Counted from the stretch's first letter, positions 27,839 through 38,897 are shown. The stretch: 64,000 nt of DNA from Agarivorans sp. TSD2052 (GCF_023238625.1 NZ_CP096670.1:981501-1045500); one strand, 5' to 3'. Numbers and translations: made by a program. Notes: generated from the letters alone by a model not told the origin.

Positions 27839-30214
27839 TTATTTCCCGTTGCTTTCGTCACTATTTGCCGCTCTTACTTTTTCGCGCCGTTGGCTAGAAA
27901 ATTGATTGTCGGTGACTTGAAAGCTATTGGTTAATTCTAATAGGCGTTCTCCCAGTTTACCGATATCGCTACTCACATGATCACACAAGTGAATCGATTC
28001 CAAGGTGTTATCAAAGCTTGAATCCATTTGCTGAAAGTTGTCAGATACATCTGACAGGCATTGAAGTTGCCCCTGAATTGCTGAGTCGATGCTCTGCACA
28101 TACTTTTCAATGGTGGTAATTGCCGTTTCAATGTCCTCCCAGCTGCTTTGCGTTTGGTTGACTTTGATTGAGCATTCTTCCGTTGAGGCTAATCCCTGCT
28201 CCATGATGTTAGTTACCTGGGTGGTGCTGAGGGTAATCTTATTCACTATGTTGGTGACATCATCTACAGACTCTTTTGTTCTTGATGCAAGCCCACGAAC
28301 CTCATCGGCTACCACCGCGAAACCTCTGCCCATTTCTCCTGCTCGAGCAGCCTCAATGGAGGCGTTTAACGCTAATAAGTTGGTTTGTTCTGCAATCCCT
28401 TTTATCACATCAACAATTCTGACAATTTCGTCGGTATCGGTTTCTAGCTGGCTTACTGCAGACGAGGTACTAACAATATTTTGTTTTAGTGCCGCCATTT
28501 TGTTCGCTGTTGAACCTACCGTATCCCGACCTACGATGATTTCACCGGTGGCGTGTTCTGCCGCCGATTTTATATTGTTAAGCTCTTGATTGACGGAGTG
28601 GCTGCTATTTAAGGCTAGGGTCAGTTGTTCGCGGACATTTTCCGATTGCTCTTGAGTGTTTTTAGCGTAAACAGTGAGTGAACCATTAATGTCTTTAACG
28701 TCTTCAGACATGGGCGTCATTCTAATAATAGAGCCCATTAATTGCGAATAAGTTTGGTCTAAATAGCCGATAAACAGATTTACCCCCTTGGCTAGGGTGG
28801 ATATCTCATCGCTGCCTTTTTCGGCAAGCCTGATCCTAAGATCACCTTGTCCTGAAGACAGCTGGCTGACAGTCGTTAGCATGTTTCTGATTGGCGCAGT
28901 AATGGTTTTCGCTAGCAGCCAGCCAACGATACTGGCAATAATCAAGGCCGCAATAGCTAAGCCAACTAAGCTACTAATGGTTTTCTCTTGTATTTGGCTG
29001 GCTAAGTACAAGGCTTCACTTTCATCCATTTCACTTAATACACTCCAGCTCACCCCCTCAATAGATAAAGGCTGGTAAGCCGACACAACACTCACCCCGC
29101 GATAATCATCAAATACAGCGGTTCCGGTTTTTCCGGCAATGGCCGCCTGACTGCCTTGGGTATCGATTTTTTGCAGCCCCATAGAGGTTTGTTTGGCTCT
29201 CATCTTTTCAATGTTCTGTTCTGACATCCCCAAATTTTGCATTGCTGTTAAATAGGCGGCTAAATCTTCAATCAAAAAACGCGCATCAGAGCGCATTAAG
29301 CCATCTTGACCGATCAAATAGGTTTCACCGCTATCTCCTAAGCCGGATGTTTTCCAACTATTGTCATGAGTCATGATGCTATTTAGCCGGTCGATGGGCA
29401 TTTGAAAAATTAATACACCGATCACGCTATTATTGGCCATAATGGGACTCGCGATAAAGGCCGCTTGGGCATCATAGGAAGGCGGGTAAGCGGCAAAGTC
29501 GGTTAAAACGGTTTGCTTGGTTTGTATTACTTGCTTGAAGACTTGGCCAATGTTGGTGTGTTGATATGGCCCTTCTTTTAAGGACGTTGCAAAATCTAAC
29601 TCTTTAAACACCGAATAGACAATGTAGCCATTATCGGGCTCGACTAAAAATACATCGTAGTAACCAAATTCTTTTTGAAAATGATGGATAGCTGAATGGT
29701 ATTTGCTGTGTGCTTGAGCATACGCGCTTGTTTCGTCAATATTAGTGAGCTGGTCTTTACTGCCTAAGGGAGCGGGGTTATCAGCAATAAATACTTGTTG
29801 AAACTCTTTAGTGCGTTGCGACAGTTGCTTAAGAGCCATGCTGGAAGGGGACGTTTCGCCAGGGTTTTGCTTGCTATATTCAGCAGAAAAATCTTGAGTA
29901 TAGTACTGCTCTAAGGTTTGATTTGATGTATTGGCTAAGGGGCGCTCGAAAAAGGCCGTTTTAAATTGCGCCATTGCCTCTTGGTACATTAAGTTACTGG
30001 CTGAGGTTTCTATTTGGCCTCGTATCGTTCCAAAATAACCTTCAACCTGTTTAGCCACTTGATTTCGGTTGGAAATGAGCTGATTTTCAGCGTTCACCAG
30101 TAATAACTTTTTCGACTCAGAGATGGTAATGCCGCCAAGGATTAAACAGCTGGTAATGACAAAAAATACAGTGAGCGTTGAGGTACTCAGCAAAAGCTTG
30201 GATTGTAATTTCAT
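27839..30214 (-). CDS. Methyl-accepting chemotaxis protein with dCache-type sensor
   Basis: A 791-residue receptor. TM1 (about 9-31) precedes a periplasmic region of about 380 residues with Cache-like motifs ([67 protein letters not shown]). TM2 is about 413-435. HAMP and the signalling hairpin follow, with the tip [37 protein letters not shown]. No NWETF-type tail. dCache domains of this sort usually bind small metabolites such as amino or organic acids. The ATG has only a weak ribosome-binding site. Confidence 0.92.
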   Translation of the reverse strand: MKLQSKLLLSTSTLTVFFVITSCLILGGITISESKKLLLVNAENQLISNRNQVAKQVEGYFGTIRGQIETSASNLMYQEAMAQFKTAFFERPLANTSNQTLEQYYTQDFSAEYSKQNPGETSPSSMALKQLSQRTKEFQQVFIADNPAPLGSKDQLTNIDETSAYAQAHSKYHSAIHHFQKEFGYYDVFLVEPDNGYIVYSVFKELDFATSLKEGPYQHTNIGQVFKQVIQTKQTVLTDFAAYPPSYDAQAAFIASPIMANNSVIGVLIFQMPIDRLNSIMTHDNSWKTSGLGDSGETYLIGQDGLMRSDARFLIEDLAAYLTAMQNLGMSEQNIEKMRAKQTSMGLQKIDTQGSQAAIAGKTGTAVFDDYRGVSVVSAYQPLSIEGVSWSVLSEMDESEALYLASQIQEKTISSLVGLAIAALIIASIVGWLLAKTITAPIRNMLTTVSQLSSGQGDLRIRLAEKGSDEISTLAKGVNLFIGYLDQTYSQLMGSIIRMTPMSEDVKDINGSLTVYAKNTQEQSENVREQLTLALNSSHSVNQELNNIKSAAEHATGEIIVGRDTVGSTANKMAALKQNIVSTSSAVSQLETDTDEIVRIVDVIKGIAEQTNLLALNASIEAARAGEMGRGFAVVADEVRGLASRTKESVDDVTNIVNKITLSTTQVTNIMEQGLASTEECSIKVNQTQSSWEDIETAITTIEKYVQSIDSAIQGQLQCLSDVSDNFQQMDSSFDNTLESIHLCDHVSSDIGKLGERLLELTNSFQVTDNQFSSQRREKVRAANSDESNGK

Positions 30215-30405
30215 GCCAACAGTCTTATAAATTTATTAGGTTTATCATTGAGTTTAGTGTCGATTTCATTAAACAGGCAAGGTTGAAAATCGACTAATTG
30301 TGATACCGGTCAAACTGTAGACTATTGGCTTTACTATGTACTTTAAGAAGTGCTTAGCGAGTTAATTTGGCTGGCTCTGCTTGACTAATTTTACACTCGG
30401 CGGTG

Positions 30406-31677
30406 TCAAGTTGAGTGGGCACTATCCATATGTTTTATCACCGCATCACCAAATGCTGAGCAGCTTACTTCGGTAGCATCTTCTATCATACGGGCAAAGT
30501 CGTAGGTAACGGTGCGCGCACCTATGGCGCCATTGACACCTTGGCTAATTAATTCTGCCGCCTCTATCCAGCCAATGTGTTTTAGCATCATTTGGGCGCA
30601 TAAAATAATCGAACAAGGATTGACTTTATCTTGTCCAGCAAGGCGAGGCACAGTGCCATGAGTGGGTTCAAAAAAGGCCACTTCACTACTCATATTGGCG
30701 CCAGGTGCAATCCCAATGCCACCAACATGTGCAGCCAGCGCGTCAGCCAACAAATCCCCATTTTGGTTCATGGTGGCGATAACGTCATACAGTTCTGGAT
30801 GCAAGGTGACTTGTTGAAACATACTATCGGAGATAATGTCTTTGATGATTAATGGTGCTTGTTGCTCACCGCGTGGAATTTCTAACCAATAGCCGTTATT
30901 GTGAAGGCGTGCGCCAAACTCTTGTTCTGCTAACTCATAGCCCCAATTCTTAAACGCGCCCTCAGTAAACTTCATGATGTTACCTTTGTGCACCAAGGTA
31001 ACCGATGCCCGCTTATGCTCTAAGGCGTATTGGATAGCATGGCGAATCAAACGCTTCGAGCCCTGCTCTGAAATATGTTTGATGCCAATGCCACATTCTT
31101 CACTAAAACGTATTTTGCTGACGCCCATTTCTTGCTGAAGAAAATCAATCACTCGCTCAGCGGCGGGACTGCCGGCTTTCCACTCTATACCACTATAAAT
31201 GTCTTCAGAGTTTTCTCTAAATACCACCATATCGGTTAACTCAGGGTGTTTAAGGGGAGAAGGTACGCCCTCAAACCAGCGTATAGGACGAATATTGACA
31301 AATAAGTCCATTTCTTGACGCAATGATATGTTTAGTGAACGAAAGCCCCCACCGATAGGCGTGGTTAAGGGCCCTTTAATTGCGACTCGGTGCTCTCTAA
31401 TTGCGCCTAAGGTCTCTTGTGGAAACCAGTCTCCATCGTACATATTGGCGGCCTTTTCGCCATTAAATACCTCCATCCACATTATCTTTCGGTCAGCACC
31501 ATAGGCTTTGGCGACCGCAGCATCTACCACCTTAAGCATGACTGGGCTTATATCTACCCCTACACCGTCTCCCTCGATATAAGCAATGATCGGTTTATTC
31601 GGCACTTGTAATACTTGGTGGTGGTCTAGCGTGATTTTTTCGCCATCTTTTGGCGGCACAATATGTTGGTAACGCAT
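30406..31677 (-). CDS. icd: NADP-dependent isocitrate dehydrogenase
   Basis: A 423-residue protein, close to the E. coli Icd length of 416. It oxidatively decarboxylates isocitrate to 2-oxoglutarate in the TCA cycle. It has [16 protein letters not shown] at the N-terminus, the substrate loop [26 protein letters not shown] (the Ser corresponds to the regulatory phosphorylation site in E. coli), the [12 protein letters not shown] segment, the metal-binding [15 protein letters not shown] region, and [14 protein letters not shown] at the cofactor site. The ATG at 31677 is preferred to a GTG three codons upstream. The gene appears monocistronic. Confidence 0.95.
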   Translation of the reverse strand: MRYQHIVPPKDGEKITLDHHQVLQVPNKPIIAYIEGDGVGVDISPVMLKVVDAAVAKAYGADRKIMWMEVFNGEKAANMYDGDWFPQETLGAIREHRVAIKGPLTTPIGGGFRSLNISLRQEMDLFVNIRPIRWFEGVPSPLKHPELTDMVVFRENSEDIYSGIEWKAGSPAAERVIDFLQQEMGVSKIRFSEECGIGIKHISEQGSKRLIRHAIQYALEHKRASVTLVHKGNIMKFTEGAFKNWGYELAEQEFGARLHNNGYWLEIPRGEQQAPLIIKDIISDSMFQQVTLHPELYDVIATMNQNGDLLADALAAHVGGIGIAPGANMSSEVAFFEPTHGTVPRLAGQDKVNPCSIILCAQMMLKHIGWIEAAELISQGVNGAIGARTVTYDFARMIEDATEVSCSAFGDAVIKHMDSAHST

Positions 31678-32115
31678 CAAAAACACCCATACCTTATCAA
31701 AGTGCGTATTGGTCAGTGATCGAGTTCACTGTCGTTTGTCTGTTTACTCTACTGTGCGTTTTTGTTGGCTGCAATGATGATGACAAAGTGTGGTGACCTT
31801 GGTCTGACTTTTCGGGTCACCCTGGTCTTTTGTTCCTCGCGGACAGATGATTTTAAGTATTACTAATTTTGGTTTTTGGGTTCATAAAGGTTTCACTAAA
31901 CAAACGCTTACAGTGTTTTAGCCCACAATTTAGGCATTCGCCGCAGTTTCCATTAAGTTATATCGCCAGCCACTCTTGAAAGGCTTTTCATGGTCTGTAC
32001 TATCGCTTCGCTCAACGTAAGCAAGGAAGCTGTATCAATAACGACGTGCAGTTCTATGAGTGACATTTCACAACAAATTAAAGCGATTATTCCGATACAA
32101 AAATACAGGTATGTT
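31678..32115. other. Intergenic region between icd and the first tandem porin
   Basis: This 438-bp divergent region contains promoter-like AT-rich stretches and a half-operator AACGCTTACA near 31905. From 32076 onward it matches the leader of the second porin gene almost base for base. No gene is supported. Confidence 0.5.
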
Positions 32116-33435
32116 ATGAGATTTAAAATTCTTTCCGCGGCTGTGGTTTTAGCATTATTACCAATGACTGTTTTTGCTGAAACTGAAACTGAAACTGAAA
32201 CTGAAACTGAAACCGATATAAATGTAAATGCTGATTTAGAAGAGCAAGTGGCTAGCTCCCAGCCTGTCATTCTCACTCCAAGCAATGAGCTTGAAGAAGG
32301 CGTCATATTCTCTGGTTACGCTCGCTATGGTTTACATTATTCTGATGATATTAAACATTATGTGCTTGCCGAAGGTCAGTTAGCAGGTAATGCCACGGGG
32401 CGCTTAGGTAACGAAGGTAACGGCGGTGAATTCCAGTTTGCTAAAGCATTTCAAAATGAGGGAGGGGCACTGTGGGACGTAGTGCTAATGCTAGAGAATT
32501 GGTCTAAATATAAAATCAATTTAGAAAGCGGTGAAACCGTTTCTGAGTATGGTGATATTGCACTTAAAAAATTCTATGCGGGTGGCACCAATGTTTTTGC
32601 CTCTCAACCCAATGCCTACATTTGGGCGGGGCGAGACTTTCATCAGCGCCCACAACAAGAACTAAATGACTACTTCTGGATGACCCACGATGGTCAAGGT
32701 GGTGGTATTTACAATCTAGAATTGGGGGCTGCCGCTAAATTAGACTTTTCGGTGGTGGGGCAAGTTGACGGCCCCGGTGATAACGGTAACTACGCCTTTA
32801 CTTCTAAGTTGCACAGCATCGGAGTTACCGACTCAATTAACATGAGCGTTCTATTTAATTACGGGTTTGAGAACGATCAATACGATGAAGACGGCGATCG
32901 CACTAACGAAGCTAAAATTAGCGCTTATCAAGTAGCCGCAGTGTTTGACCAAAACTGGTCGCAAGGGCGTAATCAACTGATTGTGCGTTATGCAGATAAC
33001 ACCGATACCAGTGTTTATAGCAAGGTCGCAGACCTAACTACTTTATTTGTGAGTGTAGAAGGCTTGGCGAATCTTGATAGGCATTTTAGTCTTGCTTATT
33101 TAGCGGGATATCATAATTCTGATACCAAACCAGCAGATGAAGCACGTACTAACTACAGCGCTATTATGCGCCCAATGTATCGTTGGAACGCCACGCACTC
33201 AACTTGGGTAGAAGCGGGTTACTCGCTGGTTGATTATGAGCAAGGTGGCAAGAATACCGCTTGGAAAGTCACGCTTTCTCAGAACGTAACGCTAAATACA
33301 TTTGCTAATAGCCGTCCGATGCTACGTTTCTACGCGACAGTAGGGGAAGCTGATAACCAAATTCGGGCTAACGAGCTTGTAGCGGCTAAGCAAGATACTT
33401 TAGCGTTAGGTGCAATGTTTGAAGCTTGGTGGTAA
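32116..33435 (+). CDS. LamB-type carbohydrate porin, copy 1, with N-terminal Glu-Thr repeat
   Basis: A 439-residue outer-membrane barrel from the ATG at 32116 (AGG about 7 nt upstream; the frame upstream to 31990 is not needed). The signal peptide ends PMTVFA. The mature N-terminus is a (ET) repeat encoded by six GAAACT-type hexanucleotides, then a short helix NVNADLEEQV. The barrel has FSGYARYGLHYSDD, ATGRLGNEGNGGEFQFAKAF, the LamB-like IWAGRDFHQRPQQELNDYFWMTHDGQGGGIY loop, and the aromatic C-terminus ALGAMFEAWW. It is highly similar to the porin at 34090. Substrate unknown; the GH10 xylanase nearby suggests xylo-oligosaccharides as one possibility. Confidence 0.85.
   Translation: MRFKILSAAVVLALLPMTVFAETETETETETETDINVNADLEEQVASSQPVILTPSNELEEGVIFSGYARYGLHYSDDIKHYVLAEGQLAGNATGRLGNEGNGGEFQFAKAFQNEGGALWDVVLMLENWSKYKINLESGETVSEYGDIALKKFYAGGTNVFASQPNAYIWAGRDFHQRPQQELNDYFWMTHDGQGGGIYNLELGAAAKLDFSVVGQVDGPGDNGNYAFTSKLHSIGVTDSINMSVLFNYGFENDQYDEDGDRTNEAKISAYQVAAVFDQNWSQGRNQLIVRYADNTDTSVYSKVADLTTLFVSVEGLANLDRHFSLAYLAGYHNSDTKPADEARTNYSAIMRPMYRWNATHSTWVEAGYSLVDYEQGGKNTAWKVTLSQNVTLNTFANSRPMLRFYATVGEADNQIRANELVAAKQDTLALGAMFEAWW
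32179..32214 (+). repeat. Six-copy hexanucleotide tandem repeat in the porin coding region
   Basis: Five perfect GAAACT units plus one GAAACC, in frame, encode (Glu-Thr)6 just after the signal peptide. The paralogue at 34090 has only an AEAEAD stretch here. Copy number changes would keep the frame and alter only length. Confidence 0.9.
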
Positions 33436-34089
33436 GCCACAGGCTTAACACTTTTTTGTTAATGTAGCCCCTGTGATTTAGCGAAAGGTGCTGGTGAAAA
33501 CCTGCGCCTTTTTATTCGCTACACTTCACGGTCTATGACACTACTTTGGCCATGCGTCTTCTCACTTTTCCTCGCATTTCTTATAAGCCGGGCGCGAGGT
33601 TAACTGTTGGCGCTTTCGCTATTAGCGACTGCTGGCCACATAACCTATTCGTGCAACGCCATCCTGTAACAATCGCTTAATCATTCTGTGCACCCATTCA
33701 CTTTAGGTGCGCTGTTTACGCGACAAAGACCCTTTGTTGTCAGTAGCGGTGATGGTAGAGCGTGATCACCTAAATGCCTCATGACGTAACTCTCTAAAAA
33801 TACTCACTTCGCGATACTTTTTATAGTTCAATGCGTATTTTGTGGTTTTTAATTTCATGGTTTTATCATTTATATGGTTTTTGTAGTGCCGCGGCTCACA
33901 GTTTTAGTATTAGCTTTAATTTCATTGTGTTTATGTGACTGAAGATTTTTGAAAGCGGTTTCTTAATGTGTATTATCGATTTCACTTAAATTGCGCAGGA
34001 AAGCAGCATTAATAACTAGGCGGAGTCCAATAAGTGAAGCTTTATAAGAATTAAAGCGATTATTCCAATACAAAAATATAGGTAAAGTT
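33436..34089. other. Intergenic region between the tandem porins
   Basis: No gene is supported in these 654 bp. It contains GAAAGCGGTTTC at 33951-33962, which resembles a degenerate copy of the glucan operator, and from 34049 a leader nearly identical to that of the first porin gene. Confidence 0.5.
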
Positions 34090-35385
34090 ATGAAATTTAA
34101 ATTACTCTCCGCTGCTGTGGCTTTAGCGTTATCTCCAATGACAGTGTTGGCTGAAGCCGAAGCTGATGTAAATGTAAATGCTGATTTAGAAGAGCAGGTG
34201 GCTAAGTCTCAGCCTATCGTTCTTACGCCAAGTAATGAGCTTGAAAAAGGTGTCATATTCTCTGGCTATGCTCGTTACGGCTTACATTATTCTGATGATA
34301 TCAATCACTATGTTGGCGCCGAAGGACAGTTGGCGGGTAATGCCACGGGCCGTTTAGGTAACGAAGGTAACGGTGGTGAATTCCAATTTGCTAAAGCATT
34401 TCAAAGTGACAGTGGTGCCATTTGGGATGTGGTACTGATGCTTGAAAACTGGTGGAAATATACCTCAGATTTAGATAGTGGTGAAACCGTTTCTGAGTAT
34501 GGCGATATTGCACTGAAAAAATTCTATGCGGGTGGTACCAATGTTTTGGCTTCTCAACCCAATGCCTACATTTGGGCCGGTCGAGATTTTCATCAGCGCC
34601 CACAACAAGATCTCAATGACTACTTCTGGATGACCCACGATGGTCAAGGTGGTGGTATTTACAATTTGGAATTGGGTGATGCCGCTAAATTGGATTTCTC
34701 GGTTGTCGGTCAAGTTGACGGCCCCGGTGACAACGGCAACTACGCGTTTACTTCTAAGCTACACAGCATCGGGATTACCGACTCAATAAACATGAGCGTA
34801 CTGTTTAACTACGGCTTTGAAAACGATCAATACGATGAGAACGGCGATCGCACTAACGAAGACAAAATTAGTGCTTACCAAGTGGCTGCGGTATTTGACC
34901 AAAACTGGTCGCAAGGGCGTAATCAACTGATTATGCGTTATGCTGATAACACCGACACCAGTACCTTTAATAAAGTAGAAGATCTAACCACCTTATACGT
35001 AAGTTTAGAAGGGGCGGTGAACTTTAATGAAAGCTTTAGCTTAGGTTACTTAGGGGCTTATCATGACTATGATGCTAAGTCGTCAGATGACAATCGTACT
35101 AACTACAGTGGCATTGTACGCCCAATGTATAGCTGGAACGAAACGCATTCTACTTGGTTAGAAGCGGGTTACTCTGTTGTTGACTATGACCAAGGTGGCA
35201 AAAATACCGCTTGGAAAGTCACGCTTTCTCAGAACGTTACGCTAAATGCATTTGCTAACAGCCGTCCGATGTTACGCTTCTACGCGACAGTGGGTGAAGC
35301 TGACAACCAAGTACGCTCTAATGAGCTTCTTGAAGCAAAACAAGATACCTTAGCATTAGGTGCGATGTTTGAATCTTGGTGGTAA
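34090..35385 (+). CDS. LamB-type carbohydrate porin, copy 2
   Basis: A 431-residue barrel, near-identical to the upstream porin over most of its length (for example the whole stretch from NAYIWAGRDFHQRPQQ to the NYAFTSKLHSIG region). The two differ mainly in the first residues after the signal peptide and in loop regions at about 300-345. The signal peptide ends PMTVLA and the C-terminus ALGAMFESWW is a barrel signal. GGTAAAGTT precedes the ATG. The duplication includes about 40 bp of the untranslated leader, indicating a recent tandem duplication with divergence in presumed surface loops. A strong terminator follows. Confidence 0.87.
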   Translation: MKFKLLSAAVALALSPMTVLAEAEADVNVNADLEEQVAKSQPIVLTPSNELEKGVIFSGYARYGLHYSDDINHYVGAEGQLAGNATGRLGNEGNGGEFQFAKAFQSDSGAIWDVVLMLENWWKYTSDLDSGETVSEYGDIALKKFYAGGTNVLASQPNAYIWAGRDFHQRPQQDLNDYFWMTHDGQGGGIYNLELGDAAKLDFSVVGQVDGPGDNGNYAFTSKLHSIGITDSINMSVLFNYGFENDQYDENGDRTNEDKISAYQVAAVFDQNWSQGRNQLIMRYADNTDTSTFNKVEDLTTLYVSLEGAVNFNESFSLGYLGAYHDYDAKSSDDNRTNYSGIVRPMYSWNETHSTWLEAGYSVVDYDQGGKNTAWKVTLSQNVTLNAFANSRPMLRFYATVGEADNQVRSNELLEAKQDTLALGAMFESWW

Positions 35386-35431
35386 GCCGCTCGTTTAAAG
35401 TCCTTTAGTCATTTTATAACGATCAGTCAGT

Positions 35432-35466
35432 AAAAAAGGGGGGAGGCTAAAGCCTCCCCCCTTTTT
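35432..35466. terminator. Bidirectional rho-independent terminator
   Basis: A 16-bp stem (GGGGGGAGGCT core with A/T runs on either side) and a 2-nt AA gap lie between the convergent porin and xylanase genes. Confidence 0.95.
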
Positions 35467-35483
35467 AATGTTCAGGTCTGAGT

Positions 35484-36581
35484 TTATTGCAGTGCTTCGG
35501 CTACACCCTCTATCGCAGGTTTTTGCTCTAGCTGATTGTTAAATAATAATGGCCAATCATTATGCCCGGTGAATCCTGGGATCCAGCTGTCAGCATCACT
35601 CACGCCCCATACCGTAATACCACCACGTTGGTTAGCGGGTACATTGCTGTAATAGGCGGCAACAATCTCTTTATAGCGCTGTTTTTGCTCTTCGGCTCTC
35701 GCGTTGTCAAATGAGTTATTATTGCCGTTAGGGTTCATTTTTATGTCAAGCTCAGTCACTTTAACTTTTAGACCGGTGTCAGCGGCTCTGGCAAACGATT
35801 TGCCAATGTCAGTGATGCTTGGCCAGTCGTAGTTAACATGCATTTGAAAACCTATGCCGTCAATCGGCACGTTCGCGGCTTGCAATTCTTCCACCATTCT
35901 CAATACCGAGTTAAGTTTTGCGCCATCGTCTTCAATATTGTAATCGTTGTAAAAGAGCTCGGCGTTTGCATCGGCAGCACGCGCCATTTTAAATGCTTCA
36001 GGAATAAAGTCTTTGCCTAAATTATTGTACCAAGGGCTACTACGGTAAGGTGCGTAACCGCCGGTGTTACTGTCATCAAAGGCTTCGTTTACAACATCCC
36101 AACTGACTACGCGGCCCTTAAAGTGATCGGCAACGGTAGTGACGTGATCTTCCATCATCGCTGACCAGTCGCCGCTATAGCTGCTCATCCAGCTCGGCAT
36201 TTGTGAATGCCAGACCAAAGCGTGGGCATGTACGGTAATGTTATTAGCAAGGGCCCAATCAACCAACGTATCGGCATCATCGAAGGTGAAATCACCTTGG
36301 CGTGGTTGAATATAAGCCGATTTCATGATGTTTTCAGCGGTAATTTGGTCAAAGTGTTGAATAACCACGTCTTGTAGATCTGGACGGGTTTCTATGCCGT
36401 TAGAAAATTGGCCTTCATATCCAGCGGGAACAGCGGTTCCCATATAAATAGAGCTAAGGGCTTTTAAACTCTCAATTTCTGGTACACGAATCGGTTCGCT
36501 GGGCTCTGAGCTAGAGCTACCACAGCCGCTAAGGGCCATGCTTATTGCTATAGGAAGTAAAGCTGAAGACAGTAAACGCAT
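35484..36581 (-). CDS. GH10 endo-beta-1,4-xylanase lipoprotein
   Basis: A 365-residue protein with lipobox LSGC (Cys20) and a Ser/Pro-rich linker. The GH10 (beta/alpha)8 domain covers about 40-362. It has HALVWHSQMPSWM, acid/base Glu166 in WDVVNEAF, the nucleophile Glu277 in VTELDIKM, and the WGVSDADSW motif near the end. It should hydrolyse xylan (or mixed beta-1,4-linked xylose polymers) on the outer-membrane surface. A 10-bp palindrome TTAGCGCTAA lies 20 bp upstream of the start. The two LamB-type porins converge on it from the other side and could take up its products. Confidence 0.93.
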   Translation of the reverse strand: MRLLSSALLPIAISMALSGCGSSSSEPSEPIRVPEIESLKALSSIYMGTAVPAGYEGQFSNGIETRPDLQDVVIQHFDQITAENIMKSAYIQPRQGDFTFDDADTLVDWALANNITVHAHALVWHSQMPSWMSSYSGDWSAMMEDHVTTVADHFKGRVVSWDVVNEAFDDSNTGGYAPYRSSPWYNNLGKDFIPEAFKMARAADANAELFYNDYNIEDDGAKLNSVLRMVEELQAANVPIDGIGFQMHVNYDWPSITDIGKSFARAADTGLKVKVTELDIKMNPNGNNNSFDNARAEEQKQRYKEIVAAYYSNVPANQRGGITVWGVSDADSWIPGFTGHNDWPLLFNNQLEQKPAIEGVAEALQ

Positions 36582-36600
36582 ATAAAATCCTTATTAAGTG

Positions 36601-36610
36601 TTAGCGCTAA
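36601..36610. promoter_or_regulatory. Possible LacI-family operator upstream of the GH10 gene
   Basis: TTAGCGCTAA is a perfect 10-bp palindrome with a central AGCGCT, 20 bp from the start codon. The flanks differ from the glucan operators, so a different LacI-type regulator is possible. Confidence 0.4.
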
Positions 36611-36838
36611 GCAAATCCACCAAGTTCAACTTGCTTAGGTGTCTGCTCACTATTAAACCGAACAATGCGTTGTCATCACATTGCTAAAACTGTTTCATTG
36701 TTTACCAGAATTATCTTTTGTGAAGTTAGAGGTCTTTCATTATTTCAGGCTGGGAGGGAGGGGAATAGTTTCGATAAATCAATAGATTAAAAGTGGTTAT
36801 TGTGAGGGGGTGTGTGTTGGCAGATATTATTAGTGTTG

Positions 36839-36865
36839 GGCGCAGTGTTCAGCTGCGCCGTTTTT
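36839..36865 (+). terminator. Hairpin between the GH10 and fadD-like genes
   Basis: GGCGCAG and CTGCGCC with a 7-nt loop; a T-run follows on the plus strand only, although both flanking genes lie on the minus strand. The rest of 36582-36895 shows nothing else. Confidence 0.5.
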
Positions 36866-36895
36866 GTTGGTTGATTTATCCCGAGTAGAATTTAT

Positions 36896-38557
36896 TTAGC
36901 GTAATTCTCGGCGGAGAATTTTCCCAACGTTGCTTTTGGGCAACTCTTCTCGATACTCAATGTCTTTCGGCATCTTATAGCCAGTAAGGTGCTTACGGCA
37001 GTGCTTTTTAATCTCATCGCGACCGACTCGAGCATTGCACACCACAAACAGTTTAACCCGTTCACCGGTGACGTCATCTTCCACACCAATCGCTGCCGCT
37101 TCAACAATCGAAGGGTGTAGCGTCGCCACTTCTTCAATTTCACTAGGAAATACGTTAAAGCCAGATACTAGAATCATGTCTTTCTTACGGTCTTCAATGA
37201 AGAAGTAGCCTTTTTCGTCCATGCGGCCAATATCGCCAGACTTAACCCAGCCGTCTTCGGTGAGCACATTGGCGGTTTCTTCAGGTTGATTCCAATACCC
37301 TTTCATGACTTGCGGGCCTTTAATTTGCAATTCGCCCACTTCTCCAACGTTTAGCTCTGCGCCGTTGTCATCGACGATGCGGATTTGTGTACTAGGCATT
37401 GGCACGCCAATAGAGGGGATAAACGCTTGTTGCTGGTGAGTACCAGCAGCCACAACTGGAGAGCATTCAGTTAAACCGTAACCTTCAATTATTGGCATTT
37501 GGGTTAGCTCTTGCCATTGGTCTGCAATGTGTTTTTGAGTGGCCATGCCGCCAGCAATAGTGAAGCGGGCTCTTGAGAAATCTAATTGGCGAAAGCCGGC
37601 ATGATTAAGTAGACCATTAAATAAGGTATTTAAGCCAAAAATCATGGTAAACGGGTATTTACGTAAGTCGTTTACAAAGCTGTCTAAATCTCGCGGATTG
37701 GTAATTAATAGGTTTTTTCCACCAATATACAAAATGAACATCATGCTCACGGTGTTGGCAAAAATATGATAAAGAGGTAAGGGCGTTACGGCGTGTTCTT
37801 TATCTAACAAGGTGCGAGGCCCAAAGTGGTAAAACACCTGGATTACGTTGGCTAATACATTGCTATGAGTAAGAATCGCGCCTTTAGCTACACCAGTCGT
37901 ACCGCCGGTGTATTGCAGAAATGCCATGTCATCACCACTAAGTTGTGGTTTTTTGTAAGCCATGGTCTTGCCTTGAGTTAAGGCTCTGCGCATAGAAATG
38001 GCGCCAGGTAGATTGTATTTAGGCACCATCTTTTTTACGTACTTAACGACAAAGTTCACCAAGGTGCGCTTATGTACCGCCAGTTGGTCGCCAATGCTAG
38101 TAAGTATTACGTGCTTGACTTGAGTGTCTTTAATGACTTGTTGCAAGCTATTCCCAAAATTGGTGACGGCTACAATGGCGGTGGCCCCAGAATCACAAAG
38201 CTGATGTTTTAGCTCTCGCGGCGTGTAGAGCGGATTAACATTGACCACCACTAAGCCTGCGCGCAGTGCGCCAAATAAAGCAATAGGGTATTGCAGTACA
38301 TTAGGCATCATTAAAGCGATGCGCTCACCGACTTTCATACCTAAATGTTGCTGTAAGTAGGCGGCGAAGGCTAAGGACTTTTGATCGAGCTCTTGGTAGC
38401 TAAGGCTGTGCCCCATATTCACAAAGGCAATTTGTTCGGGAGATTGACTGCAGCTGTGCTCAAACAGTTCCAGTAAGTTTTCAAACTGTTCTGTGCTTAT
38501 TTCTGCTGGCACGTCGTCAGGGTAGCTGTTTAACCAAGGTTGGTCTGTTGAATTCAT
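36896..38557 (-). CDS. fadD: Long-chain fatty acid-CoA ligase
   Basis: A 553-residue acyl-CoA synthetase that activates fatty acids with ATP and CoA for beta-oxidation, associated with the inner membrane. It has an AMP-binding P-loop YTGGTTGVAKGA at about 216-227, YGLTECSP, the GWVKSGDIGRMDEKGYFFIEDRKKDMI adenylate-forming motif, and PKSNVGKILRREL with the catalytic Lys near the C-terminus. Length and motifs match E. coli FadD. It appears monocistronic; the 340 bp upstream (38558-38897) hold its promoter region and a 17-bp inverted repeat. Confidence 0.92.
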   Translation of the reverse strand: MNSTDQPWLNSYPDDVPAEISTEQFENLLELFEHSCSQSPEQIAFVNMGHSLSYQELDQKSLAFAAYLQQHLGMKVGERIALMMPNVLQYPIALFGALRAGLVVVNVNPLYTPRELKHQLCDSGATAIVAVTNFGNSLQQVIKDTQVKHVILTSIGDQLAVHKRTLVNFVVKYVKKMVPKYNLPGAISMRRALTQGKTMAYKKPQLSGDDMAFLQYTGGTTGVAKGAILTHSNVLANVIQVFYHFGPRTLLDKEHAVTPLPLYHIFANTVSMMFILYIGGKNLLITNPRDLDSFVNDLRKYPFTMIFGLNTLFNGLLNHAGFRQLDFSRARFTIAGGMATQKHIADQWQELTQMPIIEGYGLTECSPVVAAGTHQQQAFIPSIGVPMPSTQIRIVDDNGAELNVGEVGELQIKGPQVMKGYWNQPEETANVLTEDGWVKSGDIGRMDEKGYFFIEDRKKDMILVSGFNVFPSEIEEVATLHPSIVEAAAIGVEDDVTGERVKLFVVCNARVGRDEIKKHCRKHLTGYKMPKDIEYREELPKSNVGKILRRELR

Positions 38558-38844
38558 TTTCTATCCTCACCCTGTGGTTGGCGTATGCCGAGTATATTTA
38601 GCGATACTACTCTTGCATGTTGATATTTTTGCCGCACACAGCGCTTATCTATTTTTGCTCGCAAGATTAGCTGATTGGTCTGATAAACCCTAGTCTATTT
38701 TTTCGATTCGTTGAGCTAAATCATTAGCAAACTTGTTCAAGTAACCAGTTTTGTGGATAAAGTGCAGATAAACGTCTGTAATGTTTGGTGGGTTTGGTGT
38801 TTTATGAATGGCGGTTAAGGTTAATGTCAGTTTTATACGCTGTG

Positions 38845-38894
38845 TTGAGCAAAGCCTAAACGAACAATGGCAGTGGTGTTTAGGCTTTGCTCAA
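38845..38894. repeat. 17-bp perfect inverted repeat
   Basis: TTGAGCAAAGCCTAAAC and its exact complement are separated by 16 nt. It ends 3 bp from the stop codon of the 52-residue ORF. No T-run follows on the minus strand, so simple termination is doubtful. Confidence 0.75.
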
Positions 38895-38897
38895 GGC

